Assembly: GCF_007565055.1 (NCBI RefSeq)
Contig: NC_044556.1
Coordinates: forward strand, 134,391,808-134,455,807
Source: Rhinopithecus roxellana
Lineage: Eukaryota > Chordata > Mammalia > Primates > Cercopithecidae
DNA: 64,000 bases
Reading direction: 5' to 3'
Part shown: piece by piece, positions 33,891 through 45,747 of the stretch
Position numbering within the stretch: position 1 is the stretch's first letter
Layout of the letters: every line of letters starts with the position of its first letter
Notes under the pieces: model-generated
What the model saw: only the letters and a program-made list of their open reading frames with translations
What the model was told of the DNA's origin: nothing
The model's database searches: none
Program-made: the position numbers and the translations under genes

Positions 33891-35240
33891 TCTCGTTGGT
33901 GAATGTATGTTCAGCAAAAATGTACCCAAACTCCCAGTAGTTGGGGTGATATATGCACCCTAATGGAAATGGAATATAAATCAAAATAGGTGAAATGTGA
34001 CTAGATCTGTGTCTAGTACCGCATAGAACCTGGAACTGCAACAGGATGTCTGTCCTTTCATCTGATTCTGACCTTTTCTTTCTGCTTTAACTGACACTGC
34101 CTGGTGCAGATGATGGTGAGATGGAGAATGGGGAGGAGGAGGCAGCAAGGTTTAGGATTTCAAGACTGCTGGGAAGTTGCGTTTGCTTGGGTCCTCCAAG
34201 AAGCAAATGCCAATTTGCGCTTAAATGCACAAGGATTTTATTAGGGGAAATGCTTGTGGGAAAGAAAATAGGGAGGGACCCAGAGAAGGCAGGGAGAGTA
34301 AGTCTAAGCCTTCAAAAGGAGAGAGGGAGAGAAAGTTGAGTGGAAGCATCCCAGGCTGCTGTGCAGCCTAAGGCAGGTTCAGCAAAGCATGGGAGAGACC
34401 CGGGGACAAAGTCGGAGGAATCCTGTGTCTCCCAGAAATGGGATGTCTTAGTATCCCTGCTGCACTCAGTCATTGACTGGGAGTAGCCTATGGGAAGTGT
34501 GGCCTCTGCAGATGCACAGCAATGGGTTTCAGGGCACAGTAGCCTGGGGCCCTGGGTCCTCTGTATTCTCCCTAGTTGGAGAATACAGCAGCTGCAGAAG
34601 CCATCTATGGTACCTCATGGTCAATCTAGAAAACGCATGAGAACATTCCCTGCAAGAGAGCAAAGACTGAAAGTGGCCACCCCTTTCTCGCATCCTTAGA
34701 ATACCAGTATCTTTACTTGCCCACCTAGGTCTTATGGTTCATCCTTCATTTATTTGCATGGCTCCCCTCTGAAAACTATAAAGAAATATATATGTACCTA
34801 AAGAAAAAAGAGTAACCCCCAAGTATATTAATTATAGTGTAAGTTGAAGTGCTAAATGAGTTTACAGTGAGCAGAATAGGGGTTTGAACTAAAAATCTTA
34901 AAGGCCACTTCCAATTCCAACAGCTATACTTTTTAAACTATTTTCAGGGAAAGACTCTTAAAGGCGTCAACTCCTTTTTCAATAACTGGGTTTTTTTTTC
35001 TGTCTATAATAAAGTAAAATGTACTCTTTATAGAAACTTTGAAATTTAGAGAAAATGTATTTTAAAGAGGAATCACCCCAAATCCTACCACATAAAACTT
35101 ATCATTAACATTTTATTATTTTTCCAAAGCACACTTGTATCTATTTTAATTCGATCATAGTTATATACAATTTTACATATTCTTTTGTAGTATAATGTAT
35201 CATAAACATTTCCCCCATATCATTAAAAATTCCTTAATAG
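33891..35240. other. Non-coding, possible old LTR piece
   Basis: 34180-34700 ('gggtcctccaagaagcaaat', 'cacaaggattttattagggg') resembles an LTR, but I cannot name it. The rest is AT-rich and unassigned. Confidence 0.4.
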
Positions 35241-35840
35241 GCTGGGCATTGTGGCTCATGCCTGTAATCCCAGCACTTTGGGAGGCCACAGGAGGCAGAT
35301 TGCTTGAGGCCAGGAGTTTGAGACCAGCCTGACCAACATAGCGAGACCTCATCTCTACTAAAAATACAAAAATTAGCTGGGCATAGTGGCACATACCTGT
35401 AGTCCCAGCTACTCAAGAAGCTGAGGCAAGCTGGGCGCAGTGGCTCACACCTATAATCCCAGCATTTTGGGAGGCCGAGGTGGGTGGATCAACTGAGGTC
35501 AGGAGTTCAAGGCCAGCCTGGCCAACATGGTGAAACTCCGTCTCTACTAAAAATACAAAAATTAGCCAGGCTTGGTGGTGGACACCTGTAATCACAGCTA
35601 CTCAGGAGGCTGAGGTGGGAGAATTGCTTGAACTAGGAGGCAGAGATTGCAGTGAGCCAAGATTGCGCCATTGCATTCCAGCATGGGTGACAAGAGCAAA
35701 ACTCCGCCTCAAAAAAAAAAAAATGCTGAGGCAGGAGAGTCTCTTGAGTTCTAGGCTGCAGTAAGCTGTCATCTCACCACTGCACTCCAGCCTGGGCAAC
35801 AGAGCAAAACACTGTCAAAAAAATAAAAAATAAAAAAATA
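35241..35840 (+). mobile_element. Alu SINE interrupted by another Alu
   Basis: The outer Alu runs 35241-35430 ('gctgggcattgtggctcatg' to 'aagaagctgaggcaag') and resumes at 35725 ('gctgaggcaggagagtctct') to the A/T tail at about 35840. The 11-base repeat 'gctgaggca(a/g)g' at the break is the target-site duplication of the inner Alu. Confidence 0.94.
35431..35723 (+). mobile_element. Alu SINE (AluS-like), nested
   Basis: Complete Alu 'ctgggcgcagtggctcacac' to 'aaaactccgcctcaaaaaaa' inserted in the right arm of the outer Alu, same orientation. Confidence 0.95.
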
Positions 35841-35842
35841 AA

Positions 35843-37190
35843 CTTCTTGACATATATTATTATACATCTCTGATTGTTTTCTCATGATAAATTCTTAGAA
35901 GGCTAATAATTGCTAGGACAAGGGATATACAACTTCTAATTTTGAACATAGTGATAAATTACTTTATCAGTGGGATAAGAGTGCCTCTTTTTCTAAACCT
36001 TCCTCAACTCTAGAGAACTACTTTTAAAAAATCTTTGTCAATTGAAATAGATAGAAAATGGCATCATATTTTCAATGTATTTCCTTTTATTACTAGTCAC
36101 ATTGAACCTTTTCATTTATTTTATTAATAATTTATATTTCCTCTTTTGTGAATTATTTCTTCATATCCTTGATTGACCAGTTTTCTATTGATTTGTTGTT
36201 TTTTTCTGGACTCATAGGACTCTTTTTGTTTGTTTGTTTTGAGACAGTTTCTCGCTCTGTCACCCAGGCTGGGGTGCAGTGGTGTGATCTCGGCTCATTC
36301 CAACCTCTGCCTCTAGGGCTCAAGTGATTCTCATGCCTCAGCTACCCAAGTAACTGGGACTACAGGTGTGCACCACCATGCCCAGCTAATTTTTCTATTT
36401 TTAGTAGAGACAAGATTTTACCATGTTGCCCAGGCTGCTCTCGAACTCCTGGCCTCAAGATATCCTCCCACCTCAGCCTCCCAAAGTGCTGGGATTACAG
36501 GCGTGAGCCACTACATGAGCCAAGGGCGTAGGACTCTTGACGTATTAAGTGAACTAATCATTTATCTATCAAATATATTACAAATGTCAGTCCAGTGTGT
36601 CATTTCTTTCCCATTTTTGTTTATGATGTTTTTCTGACATGTAATTGTTTTGTGTATGCAAAACTAGCAATCTTTTCATTTATGGTTTCTGCTTGGGTAA
36701 GCCTTGCCTATTTCAAGATTATATATAAATTTCCCTATGTTTTTTCTTCTACTGAAAGGAAAACAAAAGTAGATTTACTTTTCATATTCGATATGTCATC
36801 CATCTGGAATTTATTTTTATATATTAATGAAGGTAGGAAGCTAATTTTCTTATTTTACAAAATATTGCCAGTTGTTCCTAACACTATGGCATAATGTATC
36901 CTTTCCTATTTATTTGAATTTTCATCTTGCACAAGGATAATGTTTTAAAAATTGCTGTGGGTTTTAAAAATCCTTTTGTTATTCATTTCCAGTTTTATTG
37001 CATTGTCATCAGAGAACATGGCCTAGATATTTGTCTGCTTTGGGAAATATATGGACATTATTCTTTTGCTAAGTATAGTGAGTCTCAGTCATGGTGAACT
37101 GTTACATTATGGGTGTGTTGCAAAGTAAAGTTTGACTATTTTAAAATATTCAAACTTGTGAATGGTATACATTTTTATAAATTAGGATTT
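35843..37190 (-). mobile_element. Old L1 (L1M-like), split by an Alu
   Basis: Reverse ORF2-like text at 35843-36214 ('ttactttatcagtgggataa', 'tagtcacattgaaccttttc') and 36539-37190 ('catccatctggaatttattt', 'tgccagttgttcctaacact', 'attgcattgtcatcagagaa'). All frames are destroyed. Confidence 0.68.
36225..36528 (-). mobile_element. Alu SINE, reverse, with target-site duplications
   Basis: (TTTG)n then 'gagacagtttctcgctctgt' to 'aggcgtgagccactac'. 'taggactctt' occurs at 36215-36224 and 36529-36538. Confidence 0.94.
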
Positions 37191-37194
37191 TGGC

Positions 37195-37498
37195 TTTTTT
37201 TTTTTTTCTTTTTTTCGAGACGGAGTTTCACTCTTGTTGTCCAGGCTGGAGTGCCATGGCACAATCTCGGTTCACTCAACCTATGCCTCTGGGGTTTAAG
37301 CGATTCTCCTGCCTCAGCCTCCCAAGTAACTGGGATTATAGGCATGCACCATGAGGCCTGGCTAAGTTTTGTATTTTTAGTAGAGATGGGGTTTCACCAC
37401 GTTGGGCAGGCTGGTCTCAATCTCCTGACCTTAGGTGATCTGCTCTCCTCGACCTCCCAAAGTGCTGGGATTACAGATATGAGCCACTGCACCCAGCC
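37195..37498 (-). mobile_element. Alu SINE, reverse
   Basis: T-run, 'cgagacggagtttcactctt' to 'gagccactgcacccagcc'. The start of the duplication 'aaattagg' occurs at 37179-37186 and 37499-37506. The 130-codon plus frame is Alu-derived. Confidence 0.94.
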
Positions 37499-37506
37499 AA
37501 ATTAGG

Positions 37507-38590
37507 GTATTTTTGGTGTCTCCCCAGTAATAATATAATCATTACTCACCAGCATTACAGTTCTTTCTAGTGGGACACACTTTTGGGAGTTGTATGGAAT
37601 CACAGTATGGAGTCACAGCAGTGTTGGGTGGTGGCTGCCAAGGTTCCTGTGCGTTGGTGTAAACGAGGTCTGGCCATTGTGGTTTCTGTTTTTGAATTTC
37701 GAGAAGGACTCTGCTTCCCGTGATGCTGCAGAGAGTAATTACAGTAATTCTTTCTGGTCCCTCTGACTCAAGCCAGTATGATTAAGCCTCTATTCCTTAC
37801 AATTAAAAAAAAAAAACATCCTAATTGAAACACCATGTGCATTCTTTAGGACTGAAAGAGGGTCCAGTTCATATCAGATAAGCAGCCTGAGGAGGTGGGC
37901 CTGGAATTCAAACGTGGGTCTCTAAGGAGGCAAGCAGCCCTAGCAGACCGGGAGCCCTCTACAGAGTAGTGACTCCATGGAGATGTTGCATAGCTGGACC
38001 AGGCCTTCTCCCCCAAGAGTCATCCCAAGGCAACCGGAACTGGCACTGCCTTGGGATCTGAACTCTGAGCTTTGCTGTTTGGTACACTTCCAAAGGGATT
38101 TAGTAAGTACCTATTTCCCTCTACCTGGATTACAGTAGCTCTAGCCCCTCTAGCCGTGGTTACAGGAAGATTCTGCTGCAAACCTTCTCTGGCTCCTTGG
38201 GTCTTTCTTTTGCGTTTAGTGAATTGAGAGTTTTCCTTCTTTTCTTTCAAATGCATTGCACTTCATTGAAAGAGAGTATCTAATACATATTTTTTAGATT
38301 GCTCTGGAATGTCGTAGCACCTCAATTGAGTTTCTAGGATGGTCACAAATGTCCCCCTATTGTTTTAATTCCTTTAAGAGTGGATTTTGAAGGAACATGG
38401 GGGAGTTAAGCCTTTGTGCTCCAATTATCATCATGAGTTGAAAATTACTTTTCCTGGTTTAATTCCTTTTTTCTCATTTTAAACTAAAACGTTTTCATTT
38501 TAAAATAATGCCTCTTTATTGAATCTGCCCAAGTGATTAAGGGAAGAGAAGTACAATGAATAGGCATCAGTTGGTAGAAATACTAGAACT
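37507..38590. other. Non-coding, no recognised element
   Basis: No gene or clear repeat recognised. Short A run at about 37805-37816. Confidence 0.5.
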
Positions 38591-38842
38591 TTTTGTTGTT
38601 GTTGTTGTTGAGATGGAGTCTCACTCTGTTGCCCAGGCTGGAGTGCAGTGGCCGGATCTCAGCTCACTGCAAGCTCCGCCTCCCGGGTTCACGCCATTCT
38701 CCTGCCTCAGCCTCCCTAGTAGCTGGGACTACAGGCGCCCGCCACCTCGCCCGGCTAGTTTTTTGTATTTTTTTTTAGTAGAGACGGGGTTTCACAGTGT
38801 TAGCCAGGATGGTCTCGATCTCCTGACCTCGTGATCTGCCCG
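38591..38842 (-). mobile_element. AluY-type SINE (Old World monkey type), 5'-truncated, reverse
   Basis: Starts (TTG)n 'agatggagtctcactctgtt'; shows 'agtggccggatctcagctca' and 'cacctcgcccggctagtttt'. Stops at 'ctcgtgatctgcccg', lacking the last ~45 bases of the reverse Alu (its 5' end). Confidence 0.93.
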
Positions 38843-38920
38843 TTAATAGCTGAAATGAAACATATTAAATATAATGACAGCCTGAGCAACATAACAAGAC
38901 CCCCATCTCTACAAATACAT

Positions 38921-38959
<39 letters not shown>

Positions 38960-38964
38960 TTTTT

Positions 38965-39273
38965 TATTCATCTTTTTTTTTTTTTTTGAGACGGAGTCTC
39001 GCTCTGTCGCCCAGGCTGGAGTGCAGTGGCCGGATCTCGGCTCACTGCAACCTCTGCCTCCCGGGTTTACGCCATTCTCCTGCCTCAGCCTCCTGAGTAG
39101 CTGGGACTACAGGCGCCCGCCACCTCGCCCGGCTAGTTTTTTTTTGTATTTTTTTAGTAGAGACGGGGTTTCACCGTGTCAGCCAGGATGGTCTCGATCT
39201 CCTGACCTCGTGATCCGCCCATCTCGGCCTCCCAAAGTGCTGGAATTACAAGCTTGAGCCACCGCGCCCGGCC
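38965..39273 (-). mobile_element. AluY-type SINE (Old World monkey type), reverse, nested
   Basis: 'gagacggagtctcgctctgt', 'gtggccggatctcggctcac', 'cacctcgcccggctagtttt', ending 'ttgagccaccgcgcccggcc'. Little diverged. Inserted next to the poly-T of the neighbouring Alu. Confidence 0.95.
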
Positions 39274-39570
39274 TATTTTTTTATTTTTTGAGACAGAGTC
39301 GCACTCTGTCACCCAGGCTCGAGTGCAGTGGCACGAACTTGGCTCACTGCAAGCTCCACCTCCTGGGTTCACGCCATTCTCCTGCCTCAGCCTCCTGAGT
39401 AGCTGGGACTACAAGCGCCCGCCACCACGCCTGGCTAATTTTTTCTATTTTTTAGTAGAGATGGGGTTTCACTGTGTTAGCCAGATGGTCTCCTACTCCT
39501 GACCTCGTGATCTGCCTGCCTCAGCCTCCCAAAGTGCTGGGATTACAGGCATGAGCCACCGTGCCCAGCC
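39274..39570 (-). mobile_element. Alu SINE, reverse, nested
   Basis: 'ttgagacagagtcgcactct' to 'gagccaccgtgcccagcc'. It interrupts the forward AluJ; diverged 'tacaaa(aa)ta' words on both sides of the cluster may be its target-site duplication. Confidence 0.94.
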
Positions 39571-40039
39571 ACTTACAAAAATATTTTTAAAAAACTTAGT
39601 TGGCTGTGGTGGCATGTGCCTTTAGTTGCAGCTACTCAGGAGGCCGAAGTGGAAGGATTGCTTAAGCCCAGGAGTTTGAGGCTGCAGTGAGCCATAATTG
39701 CACCACTGCACCCCAGCCTGGGCAACAGAGTGAGACCCCGACTCAAAAAAAACCCAAACAAACAAACAATAAAAACATATAATGGATAATCTCAGATTGG
39801 TATGCAACATATTCTTTGATTTTTGCTCAATGTTTTTCTTTGTACCTCCTTTATCCTCTCTCTTCTCCCTTGTAGGAATTTCATGTCAGGATACCTAATG
39901 AGTGATATCAGGAGTAAATAACTCATTCAATAAACACAATTTGAGCCCCACAATTTGTAAAGCTTTGAGCAAAGACATGCAAAGCGTAACTGAGTACTGG
40001 CTGTAGCAACTGCCATTGTAAAACTGTAAACTTCCACAG

Positions 40040-40605
40040 GACAGCACATTAAAAAAAATTCTCAATATGATTCGTCATTAGAGAAATGTATTTGAAAACA
40101 ATAAAAAGCTACCATTTCACATCTACTAGGATAGTTAGAATAAAAAAGTCAGACCACGCACAGAGGCTCACGCCTGTAATCCCAGCACTTTGGGAGGCCA
40201 AGGAGGGCAGATCGTTTGAGGTCAGTGATTCGGGACCAGCCTGGTCAACATGGTGAAACCCCATCTCTACTAAAAATACAAAAATTAGCTGGTCATGGTG
40301 GCATGCCCTGTAGTCCCAGCTACTCGGGAGGCTGAGAATTGCTTGAACTTGGGAGGCAGAGGTTGTAGTGAGCCAAGATCGTGCCACTGCACTCCAGACT
40401 GGGTGACAGAGTAAGACTCAGTCTCCAAAAAAAAAAAAAAAAAAAAAAAAAAGTCAGACAATAAAACTGTCTGTGAGGATGTGGAGAAGTGGGAGCTCTT
40501 CTATTCTTTGGAGTGATAGAAATGTTCCAAAAGTAGATGGTGGTGATGGTTGCATAGTCATGTGAATATATTAAACACAACTGAATTATGTAATTTACAA
40601 AATAC
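40040..40605 (+). mobile_element. Old L1 (L1M-like) 3' part, split by an Alu
   Basis: 'agagaaatgtatttgaaaac', 'gctaccatttcacatctact', then after the Alu 'ctgtgaggatgtggagaagt', 'agtagatggtggtgatggtt', 'tgaattatgtaatttacaaa'. Confidence 0.82.
40142..40460 (+). mobile_element. Alu SINE with target-site duplications
   Basis: Alu body from about 40155 to an A-tail ending about 40453. The 13-base sequence 'aaaaaagtcagac' lies at 40142-40154 and 40448-40460. There is a short deletion in the right arm ('ggaggctgagaattgcttga'). Confidence 0.95.
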
Positions 40606-40679
40606 ATATCTGTCTTGTATTAGTCAGAATTATAATGAACAAACCAAATTTCTGAGGTTTTCAAAAAAACTCAAAACTT

Positions 40680-41245
40680 TAACAGGAGATGAAGCGGGGA
40701 AGAGCTCCATTCCAACAAGGGAAATTTTGGAAAGCTTCTCAGAACAAATAGCATTTAAGCCAGATCACAAGGAACAAGGGTTAACATGATAGCCATTTAC
40801 AAAACATCTGTATCTGCTCTGTAAATGTGCAGAGTACCAGGTCTTTATTTCAAATTCTCCATCTACGTAATATGTTCTCTTTGTTGCAGATGAAGACCAT
40901 CAGAGAGGTCAAGATGGCTTGCCCATGGCCACAGAGATAATGAGTATCAAGGAAAGAGTGAGATTGACTGAGAGTCAGCTCCTGAAATGTGTGGGGGTTT
41001 GAGTAGTCTATGCAGAGGGAAGGATAAGCGCAAGGGTGAAGGGGTAGAAAACAGCAGAATAAGGATGGGAACCAGCAAGGCAGCCAGGTGATTGGGCGAT
41101 TTGTCCAGTTAGTGTTTGGAACCAGGGATCTGTCTGAAAAAGTAGGCAGGAGCCAATTTATGGAAGGTTTTGCTTGCATGATGGAAAAGTTTAGGCTTCA
41201 TTCTGAAGCCTAAAGAATCCAGGATAGAGAGACTGAGGTCTGGGC
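40680..41245 (+). repeat. L2 LINE fragments
   Basis: 'cagaacaaatagcatttaag' and 'agccaatttatggaaggttt', 'aggcttcattctgaagccta' follow the L2 3' region. Old and interrupted. Confidence 0.6.
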
Positions 41246-41734
41246 TAGGACTGTAGAACTAAACAAGCAGGAAAGGAGAAGTTGATAAAACCATCGTTTC
41301 AAATTGGTGCAAGCATTTTAAGTGTTTACATTCCTTTCCATTAACATTTGGCACTCCGAATAAGGTGAAACGATGTTCTTCATCAACAACATTATTTTGG
41401 ACCAAGGACTGATTTAATTAAACTGAGTGCTGATGCATGGAAATGCTATCTTGTCCCAAACTTTCTAGCTCTTTTTGCTTTGCTATCTCCTACCTCATGA
41501 GGTCAATGGTCTTCTGTCTAGGAGAAGCGAGGGGGAGCTTCTGTTAGCCAGTAGGCAGCATGGTCTGAGAGTGTTAATCCCCTTTTCCTTGTCCTGGCCC
41601 TTCACATGTCATAAAAACTACACCCACACAGGAGAAGGTGGAAAGTATACTGCAGATATCTATCATTCAGCAGATTCCAGGAGATAAATTGTTCACTTCT
41701 ATACCCAGAGTTACAAAGGTTTAGAGGCCATCAT
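41246..41734. other. Repeat-free non-coding stretch
   Basis: No repeat recognised. Contains compact AT-rich words ('gatttaattaaactgag', 'tgatgcatggaaatgct') of the sort seen in regulatory DNA, which is suggestive only. Confidence 0.4.
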
Positions 41735-41962
41735 CAGTTTTGGGTAGTGGTTTAGTACCAGGCTTAAGAGCAAATCCCAGCTCTGCCACTTCCAGCTGGG
41801 CACCCTTGGCTTTGCTCTACTTACTTAACCTTGCTGTTCCTTGGGTTTCACATCTAGGAAATAGAGATAGTAATAATAACATCTTCATAGCATTGTTGGG
41901 AGGCTTAAATCAGTTTAAACAGGCAGGAAAGATTAGAAAACTGCCTAACACCCACTAATACC
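41735..41962 (-). repeat. MIR SINE
   Basis: Reverse MIR: 'aatcccagctctgccacttc', 'acttacttaaccttgctgtt', 'ggaaatagagatagtaataa', 'ggaggcttaaatcagtttaa'. Confidence 0.8.
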
Positions 41963-42243
41963 CAAAAACTGTTTGAAATTTTTGTTTTGGGATTTTCCAA
42001 TCCCTTCCTTTATCCTTTTTATAATACAATCTTGAAATAATAGTTTGCTTATATCTCTATGGTAGCAATATTTTCCATTCACTCTTAAGATAACTCGATT
42101 CTCAACAATTGCATCTGAAATCAGACCACAGTATCAGAACCAGTATAGCTTTTGAAAACTGTAGTGTAATCCATGCTAAAGACTTACTAGCTGCTTTAAG
42201 GGTTCTTGCTTCATTATGATGAACAAAACTGCAACTTTACTCC

Positions 42244-42570
42244 CTGTGTTTATTTATGTATTTATTTATTTATTTGAGATGGAGTCTCATTCCGTTGCCC
42301 AGGCTCAAATATAGTGGCTGGAACATGGCTCACTGTAGCCTCCACCTCCCAGGCTCAAACATTCCTCCCACCTCAGCCTCCCAAGTAGCTAGGACTATAG
42401 GCAGGTACACGCCACCACACTTGGCTAATTTAAAAAATTTTTATAGAGATGAAGTCTCCCTATATTGCTCAGGCTGATCTCAAACTCCTGAGCTCAAGCA
42501 ATCCGTCCACCTCAGCCTCCCAAAGTGCTGGGATTACAGGCGTGAGCCACCACACCCGGCCTGTGTTTAT
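42244..42570 (-). mobile_element. Alu SINE (AluJ-like), reverse, with target-site duplications
   Basis: Alu body 42254-42560. 'ctgtgtttat' lies at 42244-42253 and 42561-42570. The (TTTA)n start is the altered tail. Confidence 0.95.
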
Positions 42571-42799
42571 CTTTTCAATACTGTTTCACTTTCTGAAAAG
42601 GATGGGGGAAGAAGAGGACATTTTCAAAGAGGTATAGCTGAGAAGGAGATGAAAAATAATGTGGTTTTGTTTTTCTGTTTCTTCTCATTCTCTGTTTATT
42701 TCCTTTTAGCCACATCCTTCTGCTGTGTCACAGTTGCTGAAATTTCTGGATGTCAATATTTGCTTTCTATCTCCACTAAGAGGAATGTACATAGTAACT

Positions 42800-43000
42800 T
42801 AATTGATTGATTCATCAACTTCCAAAGGTATATTGAACCTGAGCCCTGTAGGAACAACAAGGTCTCCTGTTTTCATAGAGCTTATAGTTGATTGGAGAGA
42901 CAGAGCCAGTGTGTGAAATAACAATACTATTAGCATGTATAAGCTGGCAGTGGAACAAAACTCTAAGCAGGTATCAGTAAGAGCCAGATGACTTGAGCAT
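42800..43000 (+). repeat. L2-like LINE fragment
   Basis: 'gattcatcaacttccaaagg', 'gagccctgtaggaacaacaa', 'catagagcttatagttgatt', 'ggagagacagagccagtgtg' follow the L2 pattern. Confidence 0.55.
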
Positions 43001-43307
43001 CTGGGGATTCATCAGTTATACCCACATTGGCGGGGCTGTCAAGTGTCCTGGGAGAAAAGAGCTCTACACTAGAATGCTAACATCAATATCTGAATGAAGC
43101 AAAGGCCAGAAAACAAAAAGGAGAGGAAGCTGGCAACCCTGAGAGGCTCTGCTGATCCCTTAATAGTATCTGTATTTACTTTCCCTCTGCTTCATTTTGA
43201 GTCTCACTCTGGTGATGGGCTCTTACACTCTTTGCTTCAAGGGAAAATGTTCCATGTTCTCACCTTCTATCTACTCATCTCTTGAAAATGACATAAAAGA
43301 AAACATA

Positions 43308-43598
43308 GGCCAGGCACAGTGGCTCACGCCTGTAATCTCATCACTTTGGGAGGCCGAGGCGGGAGGATCACAAAGTCAAGAGATCGAGACAATCCTGGCC
43401 AACATGGTGAAACCCCATCTCTACTAAAAGTGAACTGGGCGTGGTGGCACATGCCTGTAATCTCAGTTACTCAGGAGGCCGAGGCAGGAGAATTGCTTGA
43501 ACCCAGGAGGCAGAGGTTGCAGTGAGCCAAGATTGCGCCACTGCACTCCAGCCTGGTGACAGAGACTCCATCTCAAAAAAAAAAAAAAAAAAAAAAAA
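43308..43598 (+). mobile_element. Alu SINE (AluS-like)
   Basis: 'ggccaggcacagtggctcac' to a long A tail. The linker region is shortened ('ctctactaaaagtgaactgg'), an internal deletion of about 20 bases. Confidence 0.95.
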
Positions 43599-43916
43599 TA
43601 CCCCAAGGAGAAAGTCAAGAAGAAAATAAACAGATAACAGATATAAACAAGAAAGTAAGAGCTATCTGAGGTCTGGAAAAGCTGGTTACTCAGAGTAATT
43701 CACACATCATTGAAAGACCAATTAGAACCATTAGCAAGTTGTTAGCACTAACTTTAAACTCTGCCTGATTTAGCCTGGAACCATCCAGAAGGAGCTGTGT
43801 GTCACTATAAGTGGCACCATTATAAAATCAAAATGCATAAACAGCCCTCTATTCCCAGCTGCTTATTGGGTCCTTTACTTGTGTGTGCACTGTGGTATCC
43901 CTGAAGGAAGATTTTA

Positions 43917-43957
43917 AACACACACACACACACACACACGCACGCACACACACACAC
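43917..43957. repeat. (CA)n microsatellite
   Basis: Alternating CA with two CG interruptions ('acgcacgcac'). Confidence 0.97.
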
Positions 43958-44164
43958 AATATCAAGCCTGGTGGAGCTAATGTAAAAGATGTGGAAGGTC
44001 CCCAACAGTGTAAGGCTGTGGAAGATCCTGGATACTTCAAAAGTTCAGAAACTCGGACTGAGATCACTCACTTAGGAGTTATGGTTTGAGCCTGGCCTTG
44101 AAAGATGAGTAAAACTGAGGCAGAAAGACATAGAAGATTGAAGAGAAGACATATTTCTGAACAG

Positions 44165-44390
44165 TTAAAAGCATGGGCTCTGGCATCTGACTAATGAGAA
44201 TCAATTACTTTGCACCCATGACTTCACCCCTTTGTGCCTCTGTTTCCACATCTGCAAGGGAATGATGACAATAGCTTCTATCTGAACGTGTTGTCGGGAA
44301 GATGAAGTGAATTAGTTTGTATTATGAATTACATGATGCCATGCTTGGCATACAGCAGACAATCAGTGTTAGCTGTGATTTCATGGAGCA
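44165..44390 (-). repeat. MIR SINE
   Basis: Reverse MIR: 'gcatgggctctggcatctga', 'tgcctctgtttccacatctg', 'gaagatgaagtgaattagtt', 'atgcttggcatacagcagac'. Confidence 0.78.
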
Positions 44391-44644
44391 AATGGAAAGA
44401 AAGCACATTTCAGAGTAGTCTTCAGCTTAGGGTCACTTATTTTTGAACGACTCTGCCAAAGCCACTTTTGAACTTGATTATTCATAAAAATTAACTTTAT
44501 GGGAAAACCTTTAAAAAATAAACCACATAAAATGAATTCATTTAGATTTATATGAGAAGTTATAGGAGAGTGGTATGCTGCTTTTACTATCTTTTAAAAA
44601 ATCATACATTTTCCTTGACTATCAATGACAAAGGGAACCTGTTG

Positions 44645-44992
44645 TCTTGGTTGGGTCAGGCTGCTATAACAAAATACCACAGACTGCATGGTTTAAACAA
44701 AAGATACGCATTTCTCACAGGTCTGGAGGCTTAAAGTCCAAGATCATGATGCCAGCCTGCTCAGGTTCTTGGTAGAAACCCTCTTCCTGGCTTAGATGTC
44801 TGCCGTCTTGCTGTGTTCTCATATGTGGGTGGGAGGGAACAAGCTGTCTGGTTTTTCTTATCAATGCACTAATCCTATCATGAGGACCCCATTCTCAAGT
44901 CATCAAAATCCAATTGCCTCCTAAAGACCCCACATTCTAATACCATCACATTGAGGGTTAGGGCTTCAAATATTCAATCCATATCATATTTA
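44645..44992 (-). mobile_element. MLT1-type MaLR solo LTR, reverse
   Basis: 'gggtcaggctgctataacaa', 'aataccacagactgcatggt', 'ctcacaggtctggaggctta', 'aagaccccacattctaatac', 'catcacattgagggttaggg': a reverse MLT1-family LTR. Confidence 0.82.
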
Positions 44993-45747
44993 AAAGAAAA
45001 AGAAGAAATAAATAATTCAAATCGATATGTTATGTATAGTCCTATAGACACAAGTCTTTATAAGCTAAAGCTTTAGGACTAAGAGAAAATTGACAATGAG
45101 AGTGGTGCCTATGAAGATTAAAATGTAACTTTTCTGGGCAAAAAGAATGTGAAATTTTTGGAAAATCATATTTAGAGTGTTTGAAGAATCCAGAGATTCT
45201 GGTGGTGTGGAAGGGTGATGCAACCAGGGGGGGAAAATGTTCTTCATTCTTTTAATGTAAATATGTTTATAGTCATCTTAATAATTATGAATAGCTAGAG
45301 AGATTATTCTGTGATAAAATGTCTAGTAGATTTAGCTTGTGCACACCAGGCATATTTGCGATTTGTGGCCACTCTTGTTGCACGGTTAGTGGGTTGGTGT
45401 GCACACCAATGCCGGATGTGCCTCTCCAGCACTTTGGTAGTCAACCTGTCTGTCCCCTCCCCTCTTATTTTGCTCTTCTCTCCCTCCCTTCCTTCTGCAA
45501 CCCCTATAGAGGTCCCCAGTCCCACTGCCTCTGCTGCGGTCAGGTGCAGGGAAGTGTGTGTTGGTGGCGATGGGAGTCTCCCTCTCACCTTTTCTAAATT
45601 TGTGGGGGAAGGGAGGAGAGGTGTCCCAGGAATCCCAAGTAAAATGAGGAATATTTCACATTGAAACAATGTTTATCAAAGCAGTTGATTTCTATAGAAA
45701 TTCCAGCACCAGAGAGAGTAGGTTTACTCAAAAGCAAATGGGGCTTA
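44993..45747. other. Non-coding, no recognised element
   Basis: Overlapping 117- and 121-codon frames on opposite strands at 45304-45669 lack domains and splice context. A GC-richer patch at about 45420-45620 shows no CpG clustering like that at 48 kb. Confidence 0.5.

Larger units (their letters stand above)
38875..39770 (+). mobile_element. Old AluJ-like SINE split by two reverse Alus
   Basis: Forward Alu pieces at 38875-38918 ('gcctgagcaacataacaaga') and 39571-39770 ('gttggctgtggtggcatgtg' to 'gtgagaccccgactcaaaaa') are two parts of one element. Between them lie a (TTTA)n stretch (38919-38961) and two reverse Alus. Confidence 0.88.

Noticed and set aside
37113..37505. 130-codon frame and many other 60-113 codon frames with 'SVTQAGVQW' or 'GSLQPLPPGFK' words
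   Set aside because: These are the standard antisense translations of Alu elements.
43917..43957. Regular repeats considered as a CRISPR-like array
   Set aside because: Simple CA microsatellite without spacers; the window is vertebrate DNA.
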